Shown one piece after another: positions 41,230 through 52,760 of a DNA stretch of 64,000 nt. This stretch comes from Paraspadella gotoi (lineage: Eukaryota > Chaetognatha), in contig CM119267.1 in the NCBI GenBank assembly GCA_051294375.1, positions 12,471,081 to 12,535,080 of the forward strand, read 5' to 3'. The stretch's first letter is position 1; every line of letters starts with the position of its first letter. The position numbers and the translations under genes are program-made. Under the pieces are notes generated by a model. It saw only the letters and a list, made by a program, of their open reading frames with translations, did no database searches and was not told the DNA's origin.

Positions 41230-42330
41230 TCTCTTTCACAAGATTCCCCGGGCAAAGGCGCAAAAAAAAAAATGTATAACCTTCCCAGCTCCCCGAACCG
41301 GAGACTTTCAGTTGGTTCCGCTTTATATTTTTCTTTGTTTTATTGAATTCCATTAGCATCTGTTTCTCGGATTTACAGGAAGCCGATAAACAGATTCACG
41401 TCCTGAATGGGTGGGCCACTGATCCTACTGCTTAGTGCATACACCCGAACTACTTAAATATACGTAACTTTTATCCTGACGATAACCACCAACATATTAA
41501 AATACAGTTATGAAGTGTAGTTAGTACACTAACTGCTTAAATTAATCATTGGTTATCTCACAACCCTTCATACTTTTTTTTCCTCACGTTGTAAAATCAC
41601 TGGTCTTCCTTACCTCAATGCCTCACCCTCTCAGAGACCGTCTGTTTAGAGAAGGGATTTTATCGATTTTTTTTTCTTTGCGTTACCGCGTGTCAGATGT
41701 AAATTGACATCGAATATATAATTCATCCTCGCTATATATTCCATTCCATCTTAAGTTGAACTTGGGGGTCGTCTACACTTTCTGTATATTATTCTTGATT
41801 TTTTCTTTATTATTTTCATTAAAACTTAATGGTTTTATTAATTTTATAATTATATTTCGTAGTTTGACACTCTTTATTCATTGTTTTATATTTTTTATAT
41901 TTTAAAAATATATAAAATTATAAAAAATTATATTAGATCTATGTTGTATAAATTATTAATGTTTAAAAAAAAAGAAAATGACGACGTGGAACCGAAATTT
42001 TGTTTTCTTGCCCCAACGAAGGACATTTTCCGATAACCGGAAATATATATCAAAGGCGAGGGTGGCGCGTCGCTATTCGGGAACCTCAACCCTTTCCTCA
42101 CTTGGTGTGTCAGAACCGGGCCCACGGCACGTTACTCTCCTTTCTCGAGCACCCCTGTCCCGCTCCCTGTCGCAGTCAGGGTTTCCCAACTTAATTTCCC
42201 CCTTCGACCAACAGATTTGAAAACTTTTCACTTCCTTCCGTCTTGCTCTTCTTCACCTCTATTTCTTTTTCACTCTCAATCTCAGTTAGTAGTTATGCAC
42301 TCCACTTCTCAACTCTGACCTCATGCACTC
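41230..42330. other. Intergenic, GC-richer patch at 41980-42200
   Basis: Open frames of 80 codons (plus) and 65 codons (minus) overlap in the GC-richer patch. Neither has domains or splice context. It could be an exon of an unseen gene. Confidence 0.25.
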
Positions 42331-42334
42331 CACA

Positions 42335-42965
42335 GTAGAGTGATGTGAAAATAATAAAATTTTAGAAACTTAAACTTAGCATACAAAACATAAAAATAAA
42401 AACCAATAAAAATACTTTGCTAAATTTATTTTTTAGTTTTATACATTAGTGGGCACCAGTGATCTATATTAATATATAGTAATAATTTTTTTTTTCGTTG
42501 CGTTTAGGACATAAGAAAAAGTTTAAATTGTGATTCGGCAACGAATTTATTTAATAATAATAAACGGACATGTTTCGGTTCGGTTTACGAACCTTCTTAT
42601 TATTAAATAAATTCGTTGCCGAAACACAATTTAAACTTTTTTCTAAGTAATAATTATATAATAAGCTAAAATTTCAAAATGCAAATTTTTAAATTTTACG
42701 ATCGGATTCCTTGTAAAAATTTGATATAAGAAAGTATAATTCTTTTTTAAAAATTGTTTCATTAAGTTGGTCAAAAATGTAAAAAACTATATTAAAGACG
42801 CTGGTTTTTAATTTCCAGTTTAAAAATATGTTTTTTTGTAATTTTAAGCTATTTAATGACATAATTTTTTAAAAAGGTTTATATTTTCCTTTATCACTTT
42901 TTACAAGGAATCTGAATCTGTTATCAAAATTTAAAAAAAAAGTTTTGACGTTATATAATGGTATA
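42335..42965. mobile_element. Second AT-rich MITE-like copy, interrupted
   Basis: Inverse of 39190-39690. It is split by the 158-bp hairpin retroelement at 42488-42645 and cut at its right side by a SINE fragment. Confidence 0.55.
42488..42645 (-). mobile_element. Hairpin retroelement with decayed ribozyme
   Basis: Flanked by the 10-bp duplication agtaataatt (42478-42487 and 42646-42655). On the minus strand it has long arms, CCGAAACATGTCC, then a tail acgcaacg followed by nine A. The CTGATGA box reads AATAAGA, so it cannot cleave. The A tail and target duplication show retroposition. Confidence 0.7.
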
Positions 42966-43060
42966 TATGTGGATAAAGCGCTAAATGGGCGGAAGATGAC
43001 TATTCGTAACTTCTATAACCTCGTCTTACGGCTATGGAACGGGTCCTTGTCTTGTCTTTA
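42966..43060 (-). repeat. SINE fragment
   Basis: Matches 47233-47325 ('gtggataa.gcgctaa', 'gaagatgactat.cg'). Confidence 0.55.
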
Positions 43061-43639
43061 ATTCATTGTCTTTCACTTTAACAAAATCTTTATTTTTTTA
43101 TTTTTGGACTTGTTTGATACTTGATTCTGATAATGCATCCAAATGTAAATAAAAACGATAACTTTGCTTACAGAAAGGTTACCCGGAACCTTATAACTTT
43201 TATTAATACTTTACAATTTAAAATAATATTCTGTAACATCTACAGCTTCAATATATTTTTAATATTGCTTTTTTTTACATATGAATTAAGATTCATCCCT
43301 GAATCTATCCTGATGGAGATAATGCAATAACTATTTGACATGAGACTGAGAAAAGGCAGGGATTTTTAATAGTATTGGTTAAACTCAAAAAGTAATAAAA
43401 AATAACCGGAAATAAGTATAAATAAAAAGTATAAACATAAAAAAGATAATGAAGGAAGCATTTTTTTGAACAACACTTTTTTTTTACATGGAACTCCTGT
43501 ACTTTTTGTCATACATAAATGAGACACAGCTAATATGAATCACAAAAGGCCAAAGTTTTTTGATATCTAAATTTTATTTTTCGATTCTTACATTAAAATG
43601 CTAAAAAATAACTGGAAAGTACCGCAACACTTTTTTTTC

Positions 43640-43972
43640 TATCATGGTACTTTTTTCAACTTGCATACTTTTTTCAACTTGCATACTTTTTTCAACTTGC
43701 ATAATTTTTTCAACTTGCATAATTTTTTAAACTTGCATAATTTTTTCAACTTGCATAATTTTTTTAACTTGCATAATTTTTTCAACTTGTATAATTTTTT
43801 CAACTTGCATAATTTTTTTAACTTGTATAATTTTTTCATATTGCATAATTTTTACAACTTGCATAATTTTTTCAACTTGCATAATTTTTTCAACATGCAT
43901 AATTTTTTCAACTTGCATAATTTTTTCAACTTGCATAATTTTTTCAACTTGCAGCATTTGTTTAACTTTCAA
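43640..43972. repeat. 18-bp satellite array
   Basis: About 18 units of aattttttcaacttgcat with one- or two-base variants. The unit length keeps a frame open (FNLHN repeats), but this is not a gene. The same unit forms degenerate arrays inside family A relatives at 1690, 55580 and 57945. Confidence 0.9.
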
Positions 43973-44180
43973 CTATCTAGTTATCAAGTTCCATTAGTGA
44001 AGCAGTGAGGAAGTTGAAATGTGTGTCCATTTTCTTTGTTTCATATCGATTCAAATATTTTTTGTTTGAATTTCTATTTAATCATGATTTACTGCAATAT
44101 GCAAATTAGATTATAATACTTTTTTATTAATTTTTTTGATAGTAAAGTCTGGCGAGATCATTATACTTTTAAGTTGCATG
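43965..44180 (+). repeat. Family D repeat
   Basis: tctagttatcaagttccatt to ggcgagatcattatac, directly after the 18-bp array. Confidence 0.6.
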
Positions 44181-44394
44181 CGGCGAAAGGAGGCCATTCA
44201 CAATGCAAGCATCAAGAAAATAGTAAAACAGGTAATTTTGCATATTTTCATATTTTGCAAAAATATAAAAAAAATTATTTTTAAAAATATTTGCGATAAA
44301 AAAATTAAAAAAAACACTTGCTATTTTGTTGAAGAGCAGGTGCAAGTGAATATCTAGTGGGTGCAGATAAAATTTTTTGGATGTTCCTTTGTTT

Positions 44395-44800
44395 TACAAA
44401 AGGCTTCCTGTTTTGTAAATCCCTCTAATAAAATAGGGTGAAAATACAAAGAAGATTTAATAGGACTATTCTTTTGTTTCAGAAAACTAAATTTCATTGC
44501 TATTTTGTTTTAAAAACGCTCTTTTGTTTGTGGAGCCATCTGGTTTATTAAGACCAAAACAAGCAAAAATTTGCTATTTTGTGTAAAGCGATGCAAGTGA
44601 AGATCTAGTGGGTGCAGACAGAAGAGAAAATTTCTATAGAAAGTAAAGGGAAAATGCTCAGAATAGAAAAAGTAAGAGACAAATCCTCATAGTAGGTAGA
44701 AAAAGTTACAAAGAAGACAGAAAAAAAAATTGAAAAAAAAAAATGGGAAAATTGGGAGAAAAAAAATTTCAGTGGGTAAGTAAGGGAATAGAGAGCACGG
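44395..44800 (+). repeat. Family E repeat, with a family A scrap after it
   Basis: Same order as at 15740-16105, where families E and D also adjoin. At 44805-44885 a fragment of family A ('catcataattcgatgttctg') follows. Confidence 0.6.
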
Positions 44801-44889
44801 ATATCATAATTCGATGTTCTGATATGATAATAATGATTTACAGACAAGATTTTTGGGTGGGACCGACTGACCGCCAAGGTGAATTATAC

Positions 44890-45524
44890 TACTAAAAACT
44901 GCAAGATGCAAAAAAGACTTTGTTATGTTGTAAAGTTATTTTCTTTAATAACCTATAAAAAAAAGAGGTAGCAAGGTGGGTTTGGTATCAAATTAAAGCC
45001 CTAATCATGGGACACGTTTCTAAAATAGTTTTATTAAATTTTATCCATAAATATTTACACAGCTTTTGTTTAAATACGAGTTTAGGTATAACATGTTTTG
45101 CGTTAAAAATTTTAATGAAGGCGTACAAAATTTTTTGTTTTTTTTATATAATTTGAAAGAAGAAAGACTTAATTAAATTTTCTCTAATGCATAAATTTGC
45201 TTGTATTTTTTAGTTAAAGCAAAAATTGTTGTAGTAGCACGATAAAATTTATTTTTAAATATTTAAAATAATAAATTCAAAAATGTTTTCAGCTTGATGT
45301 AAACAGTCTGGACGTCTACCTTCTTGTCTGTAAAAAAATCATCATTTTTCATTATCTTTAACCGCAAACAAAAAGCTTGACACACTGCTTGTTTATCATA
45401 ATACAATTTTTAAAAATTACTTAGCTGCTAACATATTTCACAAAGCAAGACATCATTGTATTAATTGTATTGATAATTTTCTTTTAAATATAACAACCTT
45501 TATACAGGGAATTTATTTATTTAC
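44890..45524. other. AT-rich stretch
   Basis: Nothing recognised. Confidence 0.4.
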
Positions 45525-45682
45525 CTTAACCCGGGCCCGGCTTCCCGTACATCTCCGTGCCTCAACCCTAACCCTAAGCGCCTTCAACGAGTCAACAACG
45601 GGCTCCTACCCCAACCCTAAACCGGGCCTCTCATTCAACTCCATGCCTCTCTCCCAGCCCTAACCCGGGCCCGGGCCTGTAA
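45525..45682. repeat. Telomere-like CCCTAA-rich patch
   Basis: Contains caaccctaaccctaagcg, ccccaaccctaaaccgggcc and two cccgggcccgg blocks. Related to the inside of the fold-back element at 59294-61125. Confidence 0.6.
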
Positions 45683-46247
45683 GTAAAAAGAGTCAGACCA
45701 AGTAAATTCAATGACCGATTTTTCTTGCAAATGAACCTTTTTTTATTTTTCTCTGCGACTTAAGTGAAATATGTCTATACGTAGTAGTTTGGAAAAATTA
45801 CGTTTCTTGGCGACGAGATTTAATATCCTTATATCCTTATATCCTAATATCCTGATATCGAGAAAACTTAGTACAGTACAGGAAATCGGAGGGGCCCTTC
45901 CGAATCTATTGATCCACAACCGACAAGTAAACAGAAATTCCCTGGTTATTCCGGATCCAAACTCTTCAGGGGCAAAACAAATGATCGACGCGAAAATGTA
46001 GGGGGAGAAGCGACGATAGAGGCGCTGCGGTGACGAGAGTGACGCTAGACGGCAATAATGACGCGAGACGGTGAAGATGACGTAAACGACGACGATGATG
46101 ACGACGATGAAGGCTTTTAAGCTGTGATAAAATATGCAAAATGATCTCGATGACCACAAAATTAGTGATGTCATTACGACGTGATTCGAATCTAGAAAAT
46201 TACTTTGAGACTTAGTGAATTTAAACTATACAGTCCCTGATTTTCAG

Positions 46248-46488
46248 TATCGTAATCTTCGACATACATTCCATTATTAATCTCCGTCGCGTCGACTTAT
46301 TCGCCTACAACGACCACAACGACAACAACAACGACGAGGATTTCGTTTTCCCCATTTCTTCCTCTGATCTTCTTCTTCCATCTTTAACTACTTTCGATTC
46401 CCCGCTGAGAGGAAAGCAAATAAATGAAGCGCCAACGGAAAGCAAAGCATCGCTAAGAGAAAAAAAAGTCCATATGCTTTTTTTATAA
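46248..46488 (+). CDS. Probable last exon of an unseen gene
   Basis: After the acceptor ctgattttcag only one frame is open. It gives 79 codons: IVIFDIHSIINLRRVDLFAY, an Asn/Asp run (NDHNDNNNDEDF), VFPISSSDLLLPSLTTFDSP, a charged tail and TAA. Codons often end in C, as in the transporter exons. The reading needs an upstream exon ending in phase 2, which I could not find in the preceding sequence. It could be the cytoplasmic tail of a membrane protein, but no family is recognised. Confidence 0.4.
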
Positions 46489-46495
46489 GGGGAAG

Positions 46496-46710
46496 ATTAA
46501 GATAGATAGATAGAAAGAAAGAAAGAAAGAGAAAGAAAGAAAGAAAGAAAGAAAATGAAAAGTAAGGGAAAAATAAAGAAATAAAGAGAGAGAGAGAAAG
46601 AAAATGAAAATGAAAAGTAAGGGAGAAATAAAGAGAGAGAGAAAGAAATAAAGAGATAGAGAAAGAAACAAAGAGAAAGAGAAAGAAAAAAAAAGCGAAA
46701 AGAAAAAAAG
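46496..46710. repeat. GAAA/GA microsatellite
   Basis: Purine-only array of GAAA and GAGA units. The minus-strand Phe/Ser/Leu frame over it is an artefact. Confidence 0.85.
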
Positions 46711-46734
46711 GAAATAAAGCGTGAAAATGGGGTG

Positions 46735-46890
46735 GAATCCGAAGCCGAGGCTTTCAGATGCTTTTAGGGGCGAATGCCAAAACGGGATCCGATGAACAGA
46801 AGGCCGAAAATCACTGGGTTGAAACCTCACAGAGCCTGAGTCAGTGAGTTAAACTCAAACTCACTCTCACTGGCAGAGTTGGAACCTTAC
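46735..46890 (-). repeat. Possible tRNA-derived repeat
   Basis: The minus strand contains gaggtttcaaccc, a B-box-like sequence. Evidence for the A box is weak. Confidence 0.3.
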
Positions 46891-47229
46891 TTCTCTTTTT
46901 TTCCCCACGCGTTGTAGAAATTGGCTCTCGTTTTAAATGGCCGGTTTGAAATTAATTTATGTAGTTTCTATTTATTTTATTCACTTTTCCTGTAGTTGGG
47001 TAAAATGGTTTGTATTTTCTCTCTTTCTATTCTGTCTCTCCCTGCCACCTTAAATCCCTTCTTTGAATATGAGAATTCCTGCTTAAAAATTAATTTTTTC
47101 TCATCCTTCAACTATTTCCTCCTTTTTTTATTAAATTTTCTCAAGGAAGTTCTTTTATATCGTCGTTGTCGTCGTCGTCGTGTCGTCGTTCTTCTCAATA
47201 AATATAAATGTTATAATTCTCATATAAAA

Positions 47230-47465
47230 TAAATGTATATCTGTGGATAAGGCGCTAAGAGGGCTGAAGATGACTATCCGCAACTTCTTCAACCCCTCAA
47301 GCAGCCATGGAAAGGGTCCTGGGCTTGGAACAAGGCTTAAGGGATCTTCACGCCCCAAAGAGGCTTACGGCCGTCCTCACGCAGGGTAGGTACAGGTTTG
47401 GGATTGAACCCGGTGGTCATGAGCTGATGGCTTTTCTCAATGAGCCACCGGGTCACGACTGAAGG
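47230..47465 (-). repeat. tRNA-derived SINE
   Basis: On the minus strand, ccggtggctcattgagaaaa (A box) and accgggttcaatccca (B box) lie about 35 bp apart, then a body shared with 42966-43060. Confidence 0.65.
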
Positions 47466-47469
47466 TGTA

Positions 47470-48000
47470 ATGCTTATAGGCGGGGTGATCTTATGCTATG
47501 CCCGACTAGGCGATAACATATCCTTTTTTTCTCAGCTCCCAAACCGCTTCAAGTGAAGGAATGTATCATCTCTTGTTCGATCAAAACTAGATTGTCAATG
47601 ACAGGTCCAATCTCAAACCCGTTTTAACGCTTATGAAAATAATATGGTTGGGGAAAAAATGAGATTACGTAATCGCGATGACATTTTTCGGATAATCATT
47701 CCAAATTGTTTTTTTCACGACTCTTTCGCGCTGTCAGTTTCTCCACCGTCGTGAAATCCTTTACAGATACCGCTCTCTTTCTCTTTCTCAGTCATGGTTC
47801 TCTCTCACTTAATATTCACGCACTCTATCAGATTGCCCTTTTTTTCATTTCTCGAGAGTGGAGATTAAGAAGAACCGGTTCTAACCAGTTTCCCTGCGTA
47901 GCGCGCGGTCAATAAAGAAAGATGAGAGCGGATGCTCACACGATCCTTTCTTCTAAAGAGACTTTTCTTTGCTGTTAAACCAAGGGCTTGAGTTTTTATA

Positions 48001-48035
<35 letters not shown>

Positions 48036-48179
48036 AAAGTGTCTCGTTAGTCGCTGTTGGCGACGAAAAAAATGAAAGTAAAGACCAACCTCCGAAAATA
48101 TGCCGCGAGAAAAAGAGAAGGAGAAAAATGATGAAGACTTCATTGGGTTTAAGCATGATTTAGTTCCGAGAATAAATGG

Positions 48180-48230
<51 letters not shown>

Positions 48231-48940
48231 AGAAACACAGAGACAGAGAAAAATACTTCGGCTGAGAGCCCATTTCCCAATTTGCTGTTTATATCGTTAA
48301 CAATCAAAAGAAGCAAAACTTATAATTCTATTTAAATGGCAATAGATTTTTAAATATTTTATAGAAATTATCGTAAAAGAGCTCAAATGAAAGCTTAGCG
48401 TTAATTCTTTCATTAACCCAAATATTATTAACTTAAATTACAAAATAAGTTCACTGTGTGCCATAAGAGATAAGGTATCAGTATCCCTTTGCGCCCAAAT
48501 CAATCAAAAATAGATTTGACATTGATTTTGAGTCTCCAGTTATGCTATAAAGGTGACCATAAAGTTTGTTGCGCCTTGAAAAGACAAATGTGGTGCCCAT
48601 AATGAGAAGTCATATTATTTACTCATGTGCGAATTAAAGGCGATGATTTTGGACAACTTCAAAATTTTTAAAAAATGTTATGTCAGAAATGATAAATATG
48701 ATAAATATGATGCAATTACAATTCAAAAAAAGCTTAACTATACTGGAAAAACTGCTTGTATCAAAATTAACATTTTAGGAAATATTTTCTGTCACTGCTG
48801 CGGTTAACTTGTTAAATTATTGACAATGGGAACAATTAACTTATCATGTTGTCAACTATTACTATACCAAACATTATCTTTATGTCACAAAGATTGGGCT
48901 AATGACAAGAGATAATATAAAAATGGGTCATTATAATTTT
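47470..48940. other. Intergenic with CT and GA arrays
   Basis: CT array at 48005-48033 and GA array at 48183-48225. The frames of 60-92 codons here have no domain, motif or splice context. Confidence 0.4.
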
Positions 48941-50150
48941 ATTATGATAAATAAAACAAGGGCTGAAGCCAATTGATGTGAAAGGTGTCATCTGTCAGAG
49001 ACTTGCTGTCTCGCTCATGTATGCTGCTGTGCAGGGTTGGTTGCCCGCTCCCGCGTAGGCCGCCCGCTCCTGATGTTTTCGGGCTCAGGATTTTATCTTT
49101 CGTTTTCACCAGTTGCTCACGCAGAGAACCGCAGGCCGTCACTGAGATGGATATCCCCTGCTTTGCTAGCACCCGCACCAATTACTCAGTGATCCCCTGG
49201 TGGTAGGGGAGGGACAAGTGACCCACATTCTTAGGTCGCTTCTGCTTATCTTCCGGGTGCACTGTGGTGGGCAAGGTCGGCTCATCAGCAGCAAGCTCCC
49301 TTTATTTCTCCTGTGGGGTGGAGGTGGAGTCTGCATTAGCGGTTATTTGGGCAGCCCCTAGGTGGCCACTGGCCACTGCCCTCATCCAGGCCCGGCCGGT
49401 ATCTAGCCTTCTCGAAGGCCCACAATGGGTAACCAATGATCCCCAAGGCTCTTTTGACGTGGTCCAGCTGGGCGGCCTGAAGCTGAAGGGTCGATGGAAT
49501 CAGTGCAGCTCTTCTGGTAAGGGCTCTGACCGTGGCAAGCTTGTAAGACAAGGGGCATGCGAGTCAAAGGGAATGTATTGGTTGAAGAAACATTAATTAT
49601 TGTTATGTGTTAGTGACAGAACCGTTCAATATAAGCAGTCCCTGAGCTTCGGATCAGGCTGTAACACCATGTTACAGGCACGTTAAGCGCCCCGTCCCTC
49701 TTAACTGCCAGACGACCACCGGGCTAGAACCCCGGACCTTTGGGTTAGGAGGCGAATGACTTGCCTCCGGCACCAATGGACGCTGATGAACGGTTGGTGG
49801 ATTATAGTCCACCATATGGTTTGATTTGCGATATACTGAAAAATCCAATAAACCACCCTCTTTGCGCTTAATCAGCACATCGAACATTGGAATTGACCCA
49901 TTCTGCTATTTCTCAGATGTCCACTTGATGCTCACATGGTTGCTGTTCAAGTGGTTCAAGAGGTCCTCAATGAGGTCCCTCCTCACGGCCAGGAGAGGTT
50001 CGTCTGCTTTCAGATACCAGAAAAGGACGGACTCTGTCCCATGCAACGATCGACAAGAGGCCAAGGCTTCCACCTCATAGTGCTCCATGTAAAAGTCTGC
50101 CAGAGGACTTGATGTTGACTTGCCCAATTGGCAATGCCCATTGCCCATCC
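48940..50150 (-). mobile_element. Penelope-like retroelement remnant
   Basis: Minus-strand pieces in order: RT palm with SPLADFYMEHYEVEALA and FWYLKADEP (where Penelope elements have a YVDD-type site), LLNHLNSNHVSIKWTSEKQ, FDVLIKRKEGGLLDFSVYRK; thumb KLATVRALTRRAALIPSTLQ and GYPLWAFEKARY; connector GISISVTACGSLREQLVKTK. A possible relic of the GIY-YIG domain is YMSETASL. The order and motifs match Penelope-like elements. The catalytic aspartates are lost, frames shift, and a SINE sits between palm and thumb, so it is dead. Confidence 0.75.
49600..49822 (-). repeat. tRNA-derived SINE inside the Penelope-like element
   Basis: Minus strand: gcaagtcattcgcctcctaa then ggggttctagcccgg (B box). The same family as the fragment after transporter exon 1. 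Confidence 0.6.
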
Positions 50151-50165
50151 CTGTAATTATATTTC

Positions 50166-50342
50166 TTGTTTAACTTCCACAAAACAGGTGACACTATTTG
50201 CGTCAAAAGATTCGTGACCTCTCATTTTCTCTCATCTCTTTTTCTTTCCCTTTTTTATCTCTTTTTTCCCCCTTTCTCTTTCCGCATTTTCTATTTCTCT
50301 ATTTTTCTTTTCTCGTTTCATCCACCTTATTATTTATCTTCA

Positions 50343-50382
<40 letters not shown>

Positions 50383-50440
50383 CTCTCTCTCACTCTATTT
50401 TATATTTTTTTCTCGGGTGTAATATAAATAGTTTGGAGTT
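50166..50440. repeat. CT-rich stretch
   Basis: Pyrimidine-rich with a CT array at 50343-50380; its frames are artefacts. Confidence 0.8.
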
Positions 50441-50756
50441 GGACGGATGAAAAATAGACTGAAGTCTAAAACTTGCAAAATAAAGTTACGTGATACCGTG
50501 AATCCACTTTTTAGTTATTTAAAATTTGTAATAATCTTTTAACAATTTTCACAATATTTTTCTTAACTACAGTAGTTGGCATTTTTACTTTTTTTCCTTA
50601 ATTTTTTTTCTCTTAAGGTCGCCCGGGATTTGTGTTCCCAGTATCGCCGAAGAAAACGATTTAATGCCTGAAAGGCGCGGAGCGCGGGATGCCCTGCGAC
50701 AAAAAAAAGGATGAATAGATCTTGATAAATGAATCGGGTGGGCGGAGAGAGAAAGA

Positions 50757-50792
<36 letters not shown>

Positions 50793-51186
50793 GTCAAGTG
50801 ACAATTTCGGTTTTGTTCGAATTGATTGATTATGGAGACTGATGAGTACTGAGTAGTGCTCAGAGAGTGTACTTTTGAAAGGTGTGAATTTGAAAGTGGG
50901 AGGTGGGAAGTGACAAGTGGGAAGTGGGAGGGCAGAAGAGAAGGTGAGAAGGTGGGAGATGGAAGATGGGATGTGAAGATGAGAATTAGTTTGGAGAGAC
51001 AGGAAAAGTCGAGTGAAGAGGAAAACATTTTTTCGCTGACCTTTGATCCAATTTTCATATTTCACGTTGAAAAAGCGCGGAAAGGAAAGAATAGAAGAAA
51101 AGAAAAGAAAAGAAAATAAAAGAAAAAAAAGCAACAAAAGAAAGTAAAGATAAGATAAGATAAGAAAAAACTATTAAAAAAATCCT
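50441..51186. other. Intergenic purine-rich stretch
   Basis: GA array at 50757-50790, then 'gtgggaagtgggag' units (50895-50970) and a GAAAA tract. No gene is supported. Confidence 0.5.
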
Positions 51187-51370
51187 AAAATTATAGTGAT
51201 CTCGCCAGACGTTACTATCAAAGAAAATTAATAAAAAAGTACTATATTCTAATTTGGATATTGAAGTAAATTATAATGAAGAAGAAATTCAAACAAAAAA
51301 TATTTGAATGAATATGAAACAAAGAAAATGGATACACATTTCAACTGGCTCACTGACTATAAAAAAATTG
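51187..51370 (-). repeat. Family D repeat
   Basis: Begins agtgatctcgccagacgtta, the reverse of the end seen at 16440 and 44143. Confidence 0.6.
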
Positions 51371-51611
51371 TTTATTGTTAAATTGTAATAGCTACTTAAG
51401 AGAAGTGGCAAGCGAGAATAAGAGAGTGATTCAACCTGGACTATGATGCGATGATAGTTACTCACTAGAGCGTTGAAAAATAACAAAATATAACAAATCA
51501 AGTGAGGTACATAGCTATTTTAGTGTAATGTAGTCTGTAGAATTCGATGGTAATGACCATTTTTTTGTATAATTTTATCTTTCTTGTCGGAAATGAGGGT
51601 TTTTAATATAT

Positions 51612-51690
51612 AGCCGAAACATGTCCGTTATTAATAAAAATAAATCGTTGTTGAAAATTAATTTCAAACTCTTCTAATAAAATTGTTATA
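51612..51690 (+). mobile_element. Fragment of hammerhead element
   Basis: tagccgaaacatgtccgtta and aaatcgttgttg remain; CTGATGA is missing. Only the part after helix II is kept. Confidence 0.55.
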
Positions 51691-51879
51691 AAATAGCAAA
51701 ACCATTATAAGTTATGATAAATCAAATTATTAAAATTTTATAAAATTTATATGAGCTTTTGAAATATAAAAATAAAGACTTATAAAAATATTTTGGTAAG
51801 TTTATTTGAATAATTAACTGATTAATTAATTATTAAATAATTGACTAATTGATTAATTAACTAATTATTATTTGATTAA

Positions 51880-52420
51880 TTAATATATCTTGCATTTACA
51901 TTTAAAATAAAAAGAAAAAGAAGCATAATCAATTAGTGAAACAGGTTCTTTGTTTTATCCATTTAAACTCATTTCCATTCAAACGATTCCATAGAAACTT
52001 GATTTCCAGTTTAAACACACACTTTTCTACCCAAATACAAAATTTCAAGTCAAGTTCAAATAGTGAAATATATTTTTTTTGTTTTTTCCATTTAAACTCA
52101 TTTCCACTCGGACGATTCCATCAAAACTTCATAACCAGCTCAATCACACACTTCCCTACCCACACACAAAATTTCATTCCAATCTATCCATCCAATCACG
52201 AGTAATTGGTGTTTTTTGCTAAGGTGAGACGGACGGACGGACAGACGGACGGATGGACAGATGGACGGACATCGTTCTTTTTGCATAATTTATCATAATT
52301 CGATGTTCTGACATGATATAAGTGAATGCCCGACAAGATTGAGGGGGCGGACCGACGGACTGACAAAGTGAATTATAGAGTCGGGATCTGCTGAAAGCAG
52401 ATCCGACTGAAAAAGCGTGA
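51880..52420 (+). repeat. Family A, right two-thirds
   Basis: tttacatttaaaataaaaag, two 'actcatttcc' blocks, ACGG tract near 52230, terminal ggatctgctgaaagcagatc at about 52388. Confidence 0.75.
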
Positions 52421-52493
52421 CGCCAATGCAGACGATAGCGATAACGATAACGACGACTATGATTACGACGATGTCACAAAGAAGTTGAGCCAA

Positions 52494-52760
52494 AACAATG
52501 ATAACAAAATATTGATGCAATGATAACCAAAGGATTGATGCAATGATAACCAAATAATTGATGCTATGATTACCAAATGATTGATGCGATGATAACCAAA
52601 TGATGGATGCGATGGTAGTCATTCATTGACGCGATGATAATCATTCATTGACGCGATGATAATCATTCATTGATGCGATGATAGTCATTCATTGATGTGA
52701 TGATAATCAGTCATTGATGCGATGATACTTATTTATTGACGCAATGAGTCATTCATCTTA
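52494..52760 (+). repeat. 24-bp tandem array
   Basis: About eleven units of gatgcgatgataatcattca(ttga), the inverse of the array at 22488. The early units read aaccaaatgatt in place of tcattcatt. Confidence 0.8.

Noticed and set aside
40522-41356. Frames rich in Phe, Leu and Ser
   Set aside because: CTTT microsatellite and pyrimidine-rich flanks.
43598-44008. 136-codon frame with FNLHN repeats
   Set aside because: An 18-bp satellite has a unit divisible by three; all frames without a stop in the unit stay open.
45743-46174. 143-codon minus-strand frame
   Set aside because: Spans a run of 'atatcctt' repeats and a GAC-type trinucleotide tract; no domain or splice sites.
47706-48163. Overlapping frames of 60-92 codons on both strands
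   Set aside because: No start context, domains or splice partners; partly CT/GA array.
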